A stretch of DNA of 64,000 bases, taken from VRUE01 sp040879985 (GTDB taxonomy: Bacteria > Actinomycetota > Thermoleophilia > Solirubrobacterales > 70-9). Of this stretch, positions 24,112-32,326 are shown in pieces. The notes under the pieces are model-generated. The model was not told the DNA's origin. It searched no databases and saw nothing but the letters and a program-made list of their open reading frames with translations. The translations under genes were made by a program, and so were the position numbers. Numbering within the stretch: the first letter of the stretch is position 1; each line of letters starts with the position of its first letter. The DNA is taken from the NCBI GenBank assembly GCA_040879985.1, contig JBBDJH010000002.1, positions 62,001 through 126,000 on the forward strand, written 5' to 3'.

Positions 24112-25099
24112 AGCGGACCACCTCCCCGTCCTCGACCTCGCGCACGCGGCCCTCGTTGAGCAGCAGGTCGGCGTGGCCGATCACCTCGGAGAGGGTCAGG
24201 AAGGCCTGCGTAACGGCGACGTTGCCCCAGATCGCCTGGGCGATCTCGTAGCCGCTGCGCGGCCGCTCGGCGATCAGGGCGTAGATCTTCTCCTTGCGGC
24301 GCTCGTGCTTGGCGAGGCGCTCGTCGATCAGGGCGACGTGGTCGACGATCGGCTCGCCGTGGCCGGAGAGGACGATCTCGGCCGGCATCTCCCTGGTCTT
24401 CTTCATCGACTCGATGTAGGTGACCAGCGCCTGCGGGCGCTGCGCGGAGCCGTCCAGCGGGCGGGCGATCAGCGGGTTCGAGGAGATGTGGGCGATCAGG
24501 TGGTCGGCGGCGATCAGGATCCGCCGTTGCTCGTCCCAGAAGACCGTGTCCGAGGGGCTGTGGCCGGGCCGGTGCAGGGCCCGCAGGGTGCGGTCGCGGA
24601 AGGCGAGCTCCTCGCCGTCGGCCAGCGGCCGCGTCACCTCGGCTTTCGAACCCCAGCCGCGGAAGCTGCGCGAGACGCTCTGCAGGGCGAAGGCGACCTC
24701 CTGGGGGATGCCGTTGCGCAGCATCAGCTCGACCGCGAACTCGTCCTCGCGCTCCGCTTCCTCGCCGAAGCCGGCCAGCCGCTCGGCGGCGAGCCCGAGC
24801 GCCGCGACCTCGGCGCCGGAGTGCTCGACGACGATCTCGACCAGGCCGAGGTGGTCGATGTGCTGGTGGGTGAGGATGACCAACTCGATGTCGTCGATCG
24901 AGTGCCCGCGGCGGCCGAGCTGGCCCTGCAGCTCGTCGAGCGCCTTGCCCGAGTTGGGGCCGGTGTCGATCAGGGTCAGCGGCTCGTCCTCGAGCAGATA
25001 GCAGTTGACCCGCCCGACGGCGAACGGGGTGGGGATGCGGAGGCAGTGGATGCCGGCCAGCGCCGCCTGCTCCAGCGCATCCTCCGGCGTCGGCGTCAC
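24095..25099 (-). CDS. MBL-fold metallo-hydrolase with C-terminal winged-helix-like domain
   Basis: A 334-residue protein with the metallo-beta-lactamase motif LTHQHIDHLGL, later HRPGHSPSD and AADHLIAH, which are the expected zinc ligands. The C-terminal about 90 residues (KEKIYALIAERPRSGYEIAQAIWG) look like the winged-helix tail of the LACTB2/glyoxalase II-like branch. It is a hydrolase of a thioester, lactone or RNA ester; the substrate is unknown. The GTG start at 25099 overlaps the stop of manB by 4 bases. Confidence 0.82.
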   Translation of the reverse strand: MTPTPEDALEQAALAGIHCLRIPTPFAVGRVNCYLLEDEPLTLIDTGPNSGKALDELQGQLGRRGHSIDDIELVILTHQHIDHLGLVEIVVEHSGAEVAALGLAAERLAGFGEEAEREDEFAVELMLRNGIPQEVAFALQSVSRSFRGWGSKAEVTRPLADGEELAFRDRTLRALHRPGHSPSDTVFWDEQRRILIAADHLIAHISSNPLIARPLDGSAQRPQALVTYIESMKKTREMPAEIVLSGHGEPIVDHVALIDERLAKHERRKEKIYALIAERPRSGYEIAQAIWGNVAVTQAFLTLSEVIGHADLLLNEGRVREVEDGEVVRYEATG

Positions 25100-26478
25100 G
25101 TCCGGATCAGCCCCAGCAGCTCGTCGCGCTTCGCCTCCATGTCGGTCCGCGAGACGAGCGACTCGAGGTTGAGGCGCAGCAGCGGCTCGGTGTTCGACGG
25201 GCGCACGTTGAAGTGCCAATCCGGGTAGTCGATCGAGATCCCGTCGAGCCGGGTCAGCACGCCGTCGGAGAAGCGCGCGGCGATCTCCTCCAGCTTCGCG
25301 GCCGCGTCGGCGACGGTCGAGTTGATCTCGCCGGAGATGAAGTAGCGCGAGCGGAACTCGGCCATCAGCTCGGCCAGCGAGCGCCCGTCCGTGGAGAGCA
25401 GCTCGAGCATCAGCAGGGCCGGGATCGTGCCCGAGTCGGCGCACCAGAAGTCGCGGAAGTAGTAGTGGCCGGAGACCTCGCCGCCGAAGACGGCGTCCTC
25501 CTCGCGCATGCGCAGCTTGAAGTAGGCGTGGCCGACGCGGGAGAGGTCGGAGCGGCCGCCCTCGGCGGCGACCAGATCCGGCACGGCGCGGCTCGAGCGC
25601 GGGTCGCAGAGGATCGTCGCGCCGGGGTGCTTGGCGAGGGCGGCGCGGGCGAGCAGGGCGCAGACGAAGTCGCCGTCGCAGAAGGCCCCCTCGCCGTCGA
25701 TGAAGAAGCAGCGGTCGGCGTCGCCGTCCCAGGCGATGCCGAGGTCGGCGCCGGAGTCGCGCACCCGCGCTTCGATCAGCTTGCGGTTCTCCTCGAGCAG
25801 CGGGTTCGGCTCGTGGTCGGGGAACTCGCCGTCGGGGACGAAGTACATCTGCTCGAGCTCGAGCCCGAGCCCGCTGAGAATCGGCCCGACCATCGGCCCG
25901 GCCATGCCGTTGCCGCCGTCGACGACCACCTTCAGCGGCTTGACCGCGGCGGGGTCGATGAAGGAGAGGGCGTGCTGCCGGTACTCGTCCCAGACGTCGA
26001 CCTCCTCGAAGCGGCCGCCGCCCGGCGCCGCGCCGAGCCCGGCCTCGATCTCGCGCTGCACGTCGCCGATCCCGGCCTCGCCGGAGAGCGCCAGTGCCCC
26101 CTCGCGGATCAGCTTGACGCCGGTGTAGGCCTTGGGGTTGTGCGAGGCGGTGACCATCGCGCCGCCGTCGAGCTGGCGCGAGCCGACCAGGTGGTAGAGT
26201 ATCTCGGTCGCGACCATGCCGGCGTCGAGCACCGTGGCGCCCTCGACGATCAGGCCGTCGCGCAGCTGCGCCGCCATCGCCGGCGCGGTCAGCCGCATGT
26301 CGCGCCCGAGTCCGACCCGCAGCTCGCCTGGCTGCTTGCCGCGCAGCCGGGCCAGCACGCGGGCGAAGGCGCGGCCGACGGCGAGCGCGGTCGTCTCGTC
26401 CATCTCCTCGCCGTGCAGGCCGCGGATGTCGTAGGCCTTGAAGATCCCGCTGGGGGCCAGCGGCGCGGTTTCGGTCAT
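25096..26478 (-). CDS. manB: Phosphomannomutase/phosphoglucomutase
   Basis: A 460-residue alpha-D-phosphohexomutase. Seen in order: AYDIRG near the N-terminus, the phosphoserine loop TASHNP (110-115, Ser112), the metal loop DGDADR, the sugar loop GEVSGHYYF, and the phosphate loop RPSNTEP. It interconverts mannose or glucose 1- and 6-phosphates for GDP-mannose, glycans or CDP/UDP-glucose synthesis. Length is normal. Part of a five-gene minus-strand run, one base after the HIT gene. Confidence 0.92.
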   Translation of the reverse strand: MTETAPLAPSGIFKAYDIRGLHGEEMDETTALAVGRAFARVLARLRGKQPGELRVGLGRDMRLTAPAMAAQLRDGLIVEGATVLDAGMVATEILYHLVGSRQLDGGAMVTASHNPKAYTGVKLIREGALALSGEAGIGDVQREIEAGLGAAPGGGRFEEVDVWDEYRQHALSFIDPAAVKPLKVVVDGGNGMAGPMVGPILSGLGLELEQMYFVPDGEFPDHEPNPLLEENRKLIEARVRDSGADLGIAWDGDADRCFFIDGEGAFCDGDFVCALLARAALAKHPGATILCDPRSSRAVPDLVAAEGGRSDLSRVGHAYFKLRMREEDAVFGGEVSGHYYFRDFWCADSGTIPALLMLELLSTDGRSLAELMAEFRSRYFISGEINSTVADAAAKLEEIAARFSDGVLTRLDGISIDYPDWHFNVRPSNTEPLLRLNLESLVSRTDMEAKRDELLGLIRT

Positions 26479-26479
26479 C

Positions 26480-26968
26480 TCAGAACGCTCCTCTCAGCGC
26501 CTCGAGGCTCTGCTCGAGCGTCTGCGGCATCACCCTGGTGTCGGCGATCACGGGCATGAAGTTGGTGTCGCCGCCCCAGCGCGGGACGACGTGCAGGTGG
26601 ATGTGGTGCTCGACCCCGGCGCCGGCGACGCGGCCCTGGTTGAAGCCGACGTTGTAGCCGTGCGGCTCGTAGACCTCTTCCAGCCGGCTCATCGCCCGCT
26701 GCGCCAGCGACATCATCTCCGCCACCGTCGCGGCGGGCAGATCCTGGATGCGGCCGATGTGCCCGTAGGGGGCGACCATCAGGTGGCCGTTGGTGTAGGG
26801 GAAGAGGTTGAGGATCACGAAGCAGCTCTCGCCGCGGTGGACGATCAGGTTCGCGGCGTCGTCATCCGCCGCCGGCTTGGCGCAGAAGATGCACTCCTCC
26901 TCGTTGTCCTTGGACGCGTCCTTCACGTAGGCGAGGCGCCAGGGCGCCCAGATCCGAAAGTTGGCCAC
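26480..26968 (-). CDS. HIT-family nucleotide hydrolase/phosphorylase
   Basis: A 162-residue histidine-triad protein. The active-site motif HIHLHVV is at 122-128, preceded by GFNQGRVAGAGVEHH, which matches the actinobacterial Ap4A phosphorylase-like subgroup (Mycobacterium Rv2613c type). An N-terminal CIFC (26-29) may bind zinc with a histidine. Probable substrates are dinucleoside polyphosphates or AMP-lysine-type adducts. It lies between corA and manB. Confidence 0.88.
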   Translation of the reverse strand: MANFRIWAPWRLAYVKDASKDNEEECIFCAKPAADDDAANLIVHRGESCFVILNLFPYTNGHLMVAPYGHIGRIQDLPAATVAEMMSLAQRAMSRLEEVYEPHGYNVGFNQGRVAGAGVEHHIHLHVVPRWGGDTNFMPVIADTRVMPQTLEQSLEALRGAF

Positions 26969-26980
26969 AGGGGCGGCAGG

Positions 26981-28003
26981 CTACAGCCAGCCGCGTTTGC
27001 GGAAGTAGCCGACCATGCCGCCGAACAGCGCCAGCATCAGCGCGAGGATCACCCAGAAGCTGAACGAGGCGCCGCCAGCGGGGTCGCCGCCGCCCGGCAG
27101 GCCGACGTTCATGCCGAAGAAGCTGGCGATCAGGGTCAGCGGCAGGACGATGACGCTGATCGAGGTGAGCACGCGGAGGATGTCGTTGACGCGGTGGGAG
27201 ATCACCGACTCGTTGGTCTCGGCCAGCGCCTCGACCACCTCCTTGTAGTTCTCCAGCATGTCCCAGATCCGCTCGTGGGCGTCGACGATGTCGTCGAAGT
27301 AGATCTCGAGGTCGAGGTCGGTCGCCAGGTAGCGCTGCTTGACCTTCTCCAGGTCGCGCAGGACGGGGCGCTGCGGGCGGATCACCTTGCGGAAGTTGAT
27401 GATCTCCTGCTTGACGTTGGAGATGTCGCGCACGACCTCCTCCGAGCGGCCCTCGAAGATGCCGTCCTCGAGCGCGTCGAGCTTGTTGCCGATCTTGCGC
27501 AGCATCGGGAAGCAGTAGTCGAAGCTGTCGTCGACGAGCCGGTAGAGCAGGTAGCCGGAGCCGCGCGAGAAGAGCTGCTCGCGCAGCTCCCCCTTGGTCC
27601 GGCAGCGCTCGAACAGGTACTCGACCGGCTGCAGCGGCTGGTTCGGGATCGTCACCACGTAGCCGGGGCCGACGAAGAGGTCGAGCTCGCCGGTGCCCAG
27701 CCGGCCCGCCGCCGGGTCGAAGATCGGGAAGTGGAGGACGATGAAGAGGTACTCGTCGTAGACGTCGATCTTCGGCCGCTGGTTGCGCGAGAGGACGTCC
27801 TCGAGATCGAGCGCGTGGAAGTCGAAGTGTTCCTCCAGCCAGCTTCGCTCGAGGGCGCCGGGGCGCTCGATGTTGACCCAGCGCAGCCCGGAGGAGTCGA
27901 TCTGCTCGACCCGGGGCGCCCGCTGCTCAGCCTGCGGCGCGGCCGGGGCGAGCGGGTCGCGCCGCGCGGCCCGTCGCAACCGTGGTTTCGGCAGGTTCGG
28001 CAT
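26981..28003 (-). CDS. corA: CorA-like divalent cation transporter
   Basis: A 340-residue protein: large N-terminal cytoplasmic alpha/beta domain, long helix bundle, then two C-terminal membrane helices with the signature GMN (in FFGMNVG) at the end of the first. It should be a pentameric Mg2+ or Co2+ channel of the inner membrane. The last residues (YFRKRGWL) are basic, as usual. It is the first gene of the minus-strand run to 23146 and divergent from the SAM riboswitch. Confidence 0.9.
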   Translation of the reverse strand: MPNLPKPRLRRAARRDPLAPAAPQAEQRAPRVEQIDSSGLRWVNIERPGALERSWLEEHFDFHALDLEDVLSRNQRPKIDVYDEYLFIVLHFPIFDPAAGRLGTGELDLFVGPGYVVTIPNQPLQPVEYLFERCRTKGELREQLFSRGSGYLLYRLVDDSFDYCFPMLRKIGNKLDALEDGIFEGRSEEVVRDISNVKQEIINFRKVIRPQRPVLRDLEKVKQRYLATDLDLEIYFDDIVDAHERIWDMLENYKEVVEALAETNESVISHRVNDILRVLTSISVIVLPLTLIASFFGMNVGLPGGGDPAGGASFSFWVILALMLALFGGMVGYFRKRGWL

Positions 28004-28066
28004 CGTTCGCGCTCACGGTCTCGTTCGGCATCGCGGCGATGGTACCCTTCCTCGCGTACATAAGCG

Positions 28067-28183
28067 CCACATCTAGAGGGGTGGAGGGACTGGCCCGCAG
28101 AAGCCCCGGCAACCACCTTGGACCACAGGTCCGAGGGGAGGTGCCAACTCCAGCAGATTCTTTCGGGGATCTGGAAGATGTGG
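28067..28183 (+). ncRNA. SAM-I (S-box) riboswitch aptamer
   Basis: Diagnostic S-box bases are seen: AGAGGGGTGGAGGGAC then GGCCC (28075-28095), CCCCGGCAACC (28104-28114), and AGGTGCCAACTCC (28139-28151). P1 is CCACATCT (28067-28074) with AGATGTGG (28176-28183), a perfect 8 bp. P3 is CCTTGGACC/GGTCCGAGG (28116-28124/28128-28136) with loop ACA. A P4-like stem (CCAG/CTGG) follows. It binds S-adenosylmethionine and controls the downstream thrC-like/sulfur-carrier pair through the terminator at 28202-28230. Confidence 0.92.
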
Positions 28184-28201
28184 GGAAGGCGTCCGATCGG
28201 A

Positions 28202-28230
28202 CCTCTGCCCCACAAGGCGGAGGTTTTTTT
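28202..28230 (+). terminator. Riboswitch expression platform: intrinsic terminator with antiterminator
   Basis: Stem CCTCTGCC/GGCGGAGG (28202-28209/28216-28223) with loop CCACAA and seven Ts (28224-28230). The antiterminator is visible too: TGTGGGG at 28179-28185, which overlaps the 3' strand of P1, is perfectly complementary to CCCCACA at 28208-28214, which includes the terminator arm end and loop. SAM binding holds P1, frees the terminator and should switch the genes off. Confidence 0.88.
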
Positions 28231-28256
28231 CTAGGCAAAAGGAAGAGGAAGATCGG

Positions 28257-29492
28257 ATGTCAATCGAGAGCTTGAAGTGCAAGGAGTGCGGGGCCACCTA
28301 CGAGTTGGGCGCCAGTTATGCCTGCGAGAAGTGCTTTGGCCCGCTGGAAGTCGCCTATGACCACTCGGGGCTGGATGCGGCCGCGGCGAAGCGGCGGATC
28401 CAGGCCGGCTCGCAGGGAATCTGGCGCTACGCCGACTTCCTTCCCTTCAGCGGCCGCCCGCTCGACCCGCTCGAGCCGGGCCTGACGCCGCTGATTCGGG
28501 CGGACCGGCTGGCCGAGCGGCTCGGGATCGAGGCCGAGATCTGGGTCAAGAACGACGCCGCCAACCCGACCCACTCGTTCAAGGACAGGGTCGTCGCCGT
28601 CGCCGTCGCGAAGGCCAAGGAGCTCGGCTTCGAGACCGTGGCCTGCGCCTCGACCGGCAACCTGGCCAACGCCGTCGCCGCCCACGCGGCCGCCGCGGAC
28701 CTCGAGTCCTACGTGCTCGTCCCCGCCAACCTCGAGGAACAGAAGCTGCTCGCCACGGCGATCTACGGCACCAACCTGGTCGGCGTGCGGGGCAACTACG
28801 ACGACGTCAACCGGCTCTGCACGCAGCTCGCCGAAACGCGCCCCTGGGCCTTCGTCAACGTCAACCTGCGCCCCTACTACGCCGAGGGCTCGAAGACGCT
28901 CGCCTACGAGACCGCCGAGCAGCTCGGTTGGGAGCTGCCCGACCGGGTCGTCTGCCCGATCGCCTCCGGCTCGCTCTTCACCAAGGTCGCCCGCGGCTTC
29001 CAGGAGTGGACCGACCTGGGCCTGGTCGCGGGCGAGCAGCCGGTCTTCAACGGCGCCCAGGCGCAGGGCTGCAGCCCGGTCGCGACCGCCTTCGCCGAAG
29101 GCTGGGACGTCTGCAAGCCGCAGAAGCCGGAGACGATCGCCAAGAGCCTGGCGATCGGCGATCCCGCCGACGGCCCGTATGCGGTCGAGCAGGCGCGGCG
29201 CAGCGGCGGCGCGGTCGACGCGGTCAGCGACGAGCAGATCCGCGCCGGCATCCGCCTGCTGGCGGAGACGACCGGGATCTTCACCGAGACCGCCGGCGGG
29301 GTGACGGTCGGCGTGCTGGCCAAGCTGGCCGAGCGCGGCGATATCGCCGCCGGCGAGCGGGTCGTCGTCTACATCACCGGCGAGGGGCTGAAGACGCTCG
29401 ACGCGACCCGCGATAGTTTCCAGATGCACGAGATCGACCCAGATCTCGACAGCTTCGAGTCCGCGTTCGACAAGCAGGAGGTAGTCGCCTGA
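28257..29492 (+). CDS. thrC: Threonine synthase-like PLP enzyme under SAM control
   Basis: A 411-residue fold-type II PLP enzyme. Four cysteines (8, 11, 23, 26) make an N-terminal zinc ribbon; the PLP lysine is Lys109 in HSFKDR, followed by the Ser/Gly phosphate loop and a C-terminal GEGLKTLDA segment typical of threonine synthase. By family it converts O-phosphohomoserine to threonine. The context is odd: a SAM-I riboswitch upstream and a MoaD/CysO-like sulfur carrier starting at its last base. Ordinary threonine synthesis does not need SAM control or sulfur, so a role in homocysteine formation is a real alternative (inference). ATG at 28257 with a GGAAGAGGAAG upstream. Confidence 0.88.
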   Translation: MSIESLKCKECGATYELGASYACEKCFGPLEVAYDHSGLDAAAAKRRIQAGSQGIWRYADFLPFSGRPLDPLEPGLTPLIRADRLAERLGIEAEIWVKNDAANPTHSFKDRVVAVAVAKAKELGFETVACASTGNLANAVAAHAAAADLESYVLVPANLEEQKLLATAIYGTNLVGVRGNYDDVNRLCTQLAETRPWAFVNVNLRPYYAEGSKTLAYETAEQLGWELPDRVVCPIASGSLFTKVARGFQEWTDLGLVAGEQPVFNGAQAQGCSPVATAFAEGWDVCKPQKPETIAKSLAIGDPADGPYAVEQARRSGGAVDAVSDEQIRAGIRLLAETTGIFTETAGGVTVGVLAKLAERGDIAAGERVVVYITGEGLKTLDATRDSFQMHEIDPDLDSFESAFDKQEVVA

Positions 29493-29764
29493 TGCCGGTC
29501 ACCGTGAAGATCCCGACCCAGCTGCGCGCCGCCACGGGAGGCGACGCCGAGGTGGAGGTTGCCGGCGCGACCGTGGGCGAGGTGCTCGACGCGGTCTTCG
29601 ACGCGCACGGCGACCTGCGCGAGCGGATCACCCAAGACGGCGACCTGCGCCGCTTCGTCAACGTCTACGTCAGCGGCGAGGACATCCGTTTCCAGCAGGG
29701 CCTTGATACCGCCGTCGGCGAGAGCGACGAGGTAACGATTTTGCCGGCCGTTGCGGGTGGTTAG
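29492..29764 (+). CDS. MoaD/ThiS/CysO-like sulfur-carrier protein
   Basis: A 90-residue ubiquitin-fold protein ending in AVAGG. The C-terminal Gly-Gly is what is adenylated and turned into a thiocarboxylate to carry sulfur in molybdopterin (MoaD), thiamin (ThiS) or cysteine (CysO) synthesis. It starts on the last base of the thrC-like gene, so translation is coupled and the two products are probably partners. No activating E1-like (MoeB/ThiF) gene is near. The final codons and stop lie at or just before the left arm of palindromic element C. Confidence 0.85.
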   Translation: MPVTVKIPTQLRAATGGDAEVEVAGATVGEVLDAVFDAHGDLRERITQDGDLRRFVNVYVSGEDIRFQQGLDTAVGESDEVTILPAVAGG

Positions 29765-29877
29765 AGGTCATCCCGGCAGGGGTTCCACTTAACTTTTTTT
29801 GAAGATGGGGTCAGGTCGTCCGAGATTCACGCCGCAAAAAAAGTACAAGACGTTCCACCCCTGCCGGGATGACCTCT
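29763..29877. repeat. Palindromic element C at a gene junction
   Basis: Perfect 20-bp outer inverted repeat (29763-29782 and 29858-29877) plus a perfect 10-bp inner repeat ACTTTTTTTG/CAAAAAAAGT (29792-29801 and 29835-29844). The stop codon of the sulfur carrier ends in the left arm and the start codon of the next gene (29869) is in the right arm. The loop carries GGGGTCAGGTC, a motif like GGGGTCGGGTC at 36060-36070. The A/T runs stand out in this GC-rich genome. Confidence 0.85.
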
Positions 29878-30579
29878 GAGCGCCCGACCGTGGCGATCCT
29901 CTGCGGCGGTCGCGGGACCAGGTTGCGCGAGCGCACGGAGACGGTGCCGAAGGCACTGGTCGAGATCGGCGGCAGGCCGATCCTCTGGCACGTGATCTCG
30001 ATCTACATCGCCCAGGGGTTTAGGTCTTTCCTGCTCGCCACTGGCTACCTGGGTGAGGCGGTGGAGGAGTTCGTCGCCGGCGAGGCCTGGCCCGAGGGGA
30101 TCGAGGTCAAATGTGTGGACACCGGCGTCGATACGCCGACGGGCGGGCGGATCGCGGCGCTGGGCGGGCGGCTGGATGACGGCACGTTTTGCGTCACCTA
30201 CGCCGACGGGGTCGCCGACGTCGACCTCGATGCGCTGCTCGATTTCCATACCGAGCAGGGGCGTCTTGCGACGATGACCGTTGTGCGGCCCCACCTGCAG
30301 TGGGGAGTAGCTGAGCTCGACGGCGACGGCCGGGTAGAGGGGTTCATCGAGAAGCCGCGCAGCGAGCACTGGATCAACGGCGGCTTCTTCGTCCTTGAGC
30401 CCGGCGTGCTGCGCTATCTGGATCGGGAAAGCGTGCTCGAGCGCGAGCCGCTGACGCGTCTCGCCGACGACGGCCAGCTCTCCGCTTATCGCCACAGCGG
30501 GTTCTGGGACTGCATGGACACCTACAAGGACGCCGTGGCCCTCAACGATCTCTGGGAAGCCGGAAAGGCGCCGTGGTAA
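29869..30579 (+). CDS. Nucleotidyltransferase, glucose-1-phosphate cytidylyltransferase (RfbF)-like
   Basis: A 236-residue sugar-nucleotide transferase. N-terminal ILCGGRGTRLRE is the NTP/Mg loop, followed by KALVEIGGRPILWHV, the metal motif YADGVADVD, and the C-terminal SGFWDCMDTYKD, which is characteristic of RfbF-type cytidylyltransferases. It would make CDP-glucose from CTP and glucose 1-phosphate. The next gene resembles the following enzyme in that route, which supports the call, but UTP or dTTP use cannot be excluded. Its ATG lies inside a palindrome arm. It overlaps the next gene by 7 bases. Confidence 0.78.
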   Translation: MTSERPTVAILCGGRGTRLRERTETVPKALVEIGGRPILWHVISIYIAQGFRSFLLATGYLGEAVEEFVAGEAWPEGIEVKCVDTGVDTPTGGRIAALGGRLDDGTFCVTYADGVADVDLDALLDFHTEQGRLATMTVVRPHLQWGVAELDGDGRVEGFIEKPRSEHWINGGFFVLEPGVLRYLDRESVLEREPLTRLADDGQLSAYRHSGFWDCMDTYKDAVALNDLWEAGKAPW

Positions 30580-31565
30580 GAGCTCTGGTCAGCGGCGCCC
30601 ACGGCTTCGTCGGCTCGCACCTGGCGCGGGCGCTGTTGGAGCGGGGCGAGGAGGTGCGGGTGCTCGACCGGCCGGCGCCGCGCCTCGCCGATGTCGGCGG
30701 CGAGCGGCTCTCCGGGCTCGACCTGCTGGGGATCCGCGACGAGGTCGAGCTGGTCGAGGCCGATCTGCGCGACGCCGCGGCGGTCGAGGCGGCGGTAGCG
30801 GGCACCGATTCCGTCTACCACCTGGCCGCGCAGACGATCGTCGGGGTCGCCCGCGAATCGCCGCTGGAGACGTTCGAGACCAACGTGCGCGGCGCCTGGA
30901 ACGTCTTCGAGGCCTGTCGCGCCCACGCGGTCGGTCGGGTCGTCTTCGCCTCCTCCGACAAGGCCTACGGGTCGAGCCCGGAGCTGCCCTACCGCGAGGA
31001 CTTCCCGCTGCGCGCCGCCTACCCCTACGACGCCAGCAAGGCCGCCGCGGACACGATCGCGCGCAGCTACGCCAACGCCTACGGCCTGCCCCTGGCGGTG
31101 ACCCGCTTCGCCAACATCTACGGCGGCGGCGACCTCAACTTCTCGCGGCTGATCCCGGAGACGGTCGTCGCCGTGCTCGACGGCCGCGCCCCGGCGATCC
31201 GCTCCGACGGCAGCCCCGAGCGCGACTTCCTGCACGTCGACGACGCCGTCGCCGCCTACCTGGCGATCGCCGCGGCGCTCGACGACGGCGCCGCCGGCGA
31301 GGCCTTCAACGCCGGCGGCGAGCGGCCCCACTCGGTGCGCGAGGTGGTCGAGCTGATCGCCGCCATGTCCGGCGGGGGAGTCGAGCCCGACTTCCAGGGC
31401 AGCGGCAACCCCGACGGCGAGATCGACCGCCAGTTCGTCGACTCGACCAAGCTGCGCGAGCTGACCGGCTGGCGCCCCGAGGTCGGGCTCGAGGACGGCC
31501 TGCGTCGCACGCTCGAGTGGTACCAGGGGCACCCCGAGGCCCGGCCCGCGAAGGTCTCCGCCTAG
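30573..31565 (+). CDS. NAD-dependent sugar epimerase/dehydratase, CDP-glucose 4,6-dehydratase-like
   Basis: A 330-residue extended short-chain dehydrogenase. NAD loop GAHGFVGSH (8-16), the catalytic YDASK segment, and SSDKAYG, which is typical of RfbG-type dehydratases. With its RfbF-like neighbour it could form a CDP-4-keto-6-deoxyglucose unit for 3,6-dideoxy or branched sugars of the cell surface. No later deoxysugar enzymes are nearby. Other epimerases share the fold. GTG start inside the previous gene. Confidence 0.8.
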   Translation: MVRALVSGAHGFVGSHLARALLERGEEVRVLDRPAPRLADVGGERLSGLDLLGIRDEVELVEADLRDAAAVEAAVAGTDSVYHLAAQTIVGVARESPLETFETNVRGAWNVFEACRAHAVGRVVFASSDKAYGSSPELPYREDFPLRAAYPYDASKAAADTIARSYANAYGLPLAVTRFANIYGGGDLNFSRLIPETVVAVLDGRAPAIRSDGSPERDFLHVDDAVAAYLAIAAALDDGAAGEAFNAGGERPHSVREVVELIAAMSGGGVEPDFQGSGNPDGEIDRQFVDSTKLRELTGWRPEVGLEDGLRRTLEWYQGHPEARPAKVSA

Positions 31566-31567
31566 TC

Positions 31568-32314
31568 ATGTGCGGGCGCTTCACGGTCACGGCCAAGGAC
31601 ACGAAGACGATCGCCGACCGCTTTCAGGTTGAGCTGGAACGGTCGCTGGAGCGCAATGAGAAAGGCCTCGGCCGCTTCAACGTTGCGCCGACCCAGGAGG
31701 TGCTGACGGTGCGTTCCGCGCCGGATCCGGAGGAGGCGGCGGCCGGCGAACGCGAGGCGCGGCTGATGCGCTGGGGGCTGGTGCCGCGCTGGGCCAAGGA
31801 CCTCAAGGTCGGCTACCGGATGATCAACGCCAAAGCCGAGAACCTCGACTCGAGCCGGGCCTACTCGCCGCTCGTCGGCAAGTTCCGCCACCGCTGCCTG
31901 ATCGTCGCCGACGGCTTCTACGAGTGGATGGTGGCCGAGGACCCGAAGCAGCCGCGCCAGCCCTGGCGCTTCACGGTCGACGGCGGCGAGCCCTTCGCCT
32001 TCGCCGGGATCTGCACGCGCAAGGAGTGGGGGGACGAGGAGGATCGCGGCTTCGAGGACGGCTGGCTCTACAGCTGCACGATCGTCACCACGACGCCGAA
32101 CGAGGTCGTCGCCAAGGTCCACGACAGGATGCCGGCGATCCTGCCCAGCGCCGAGGCCGAGGCGGCCTGGCTACGACCCAACCTGGCCGCCGAGGACGCG
32201 ATCGCGATGTGCGGCCCGCTGCCCGCCGCGCGAATGGCCGGCGCACCGGCCAACCCGAAGCTGAACAAGGTCGGCAAGGGCAGCGAGGGCCCCGAGCTGC
32301 TGGTCGCGCCGTAG
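31568..32314 (+). CDS. yedK: SRAP (YedK/HMCES) abasic-site shielding protein
   Basis: A 248-residue SOS-response-associated peptidase family protein. Cys2 (MCGRFTVT) is the residue that forms a thiazolidine crosslink with abasic sites in single-stranded DNA after removal of Met1. Also visible: NAKAE, the catalytic Glu in DGFYEW, and the His in VHDRMPAIL. It protects replication forks at abasic lesions. ATG at 31568; the frame stays open further upstream (to 31517), but Cys must be residue 2, which fixes the start. It sits 2 bases after the epimerase stop. Confidence 0.93.
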   Translation: MCGRFTVTAKDTKTIADRFQVELERSLERNEKGLGRFNVAPTQEVLTVRSAPDPEEAAAGEREARLMRWGLVPRWAKDLKVGYRMINAKAENLDSSRAYSPLVGKFRHRCLIVADGFYEWMVAEDPKQPRQPWRFTVDGGEPFAFAGICTRKEWGDEEDRGFEDGWLYSCTIVTTTPNEVVAKVHDRMPAILPSAEAEAAWLRPNLAAEDAIAMCGPLPAARMAGAPANPKLNKVGKGSEGPELLVAP

Positions 32315-32326
32315 AGGGCCGGTCTT

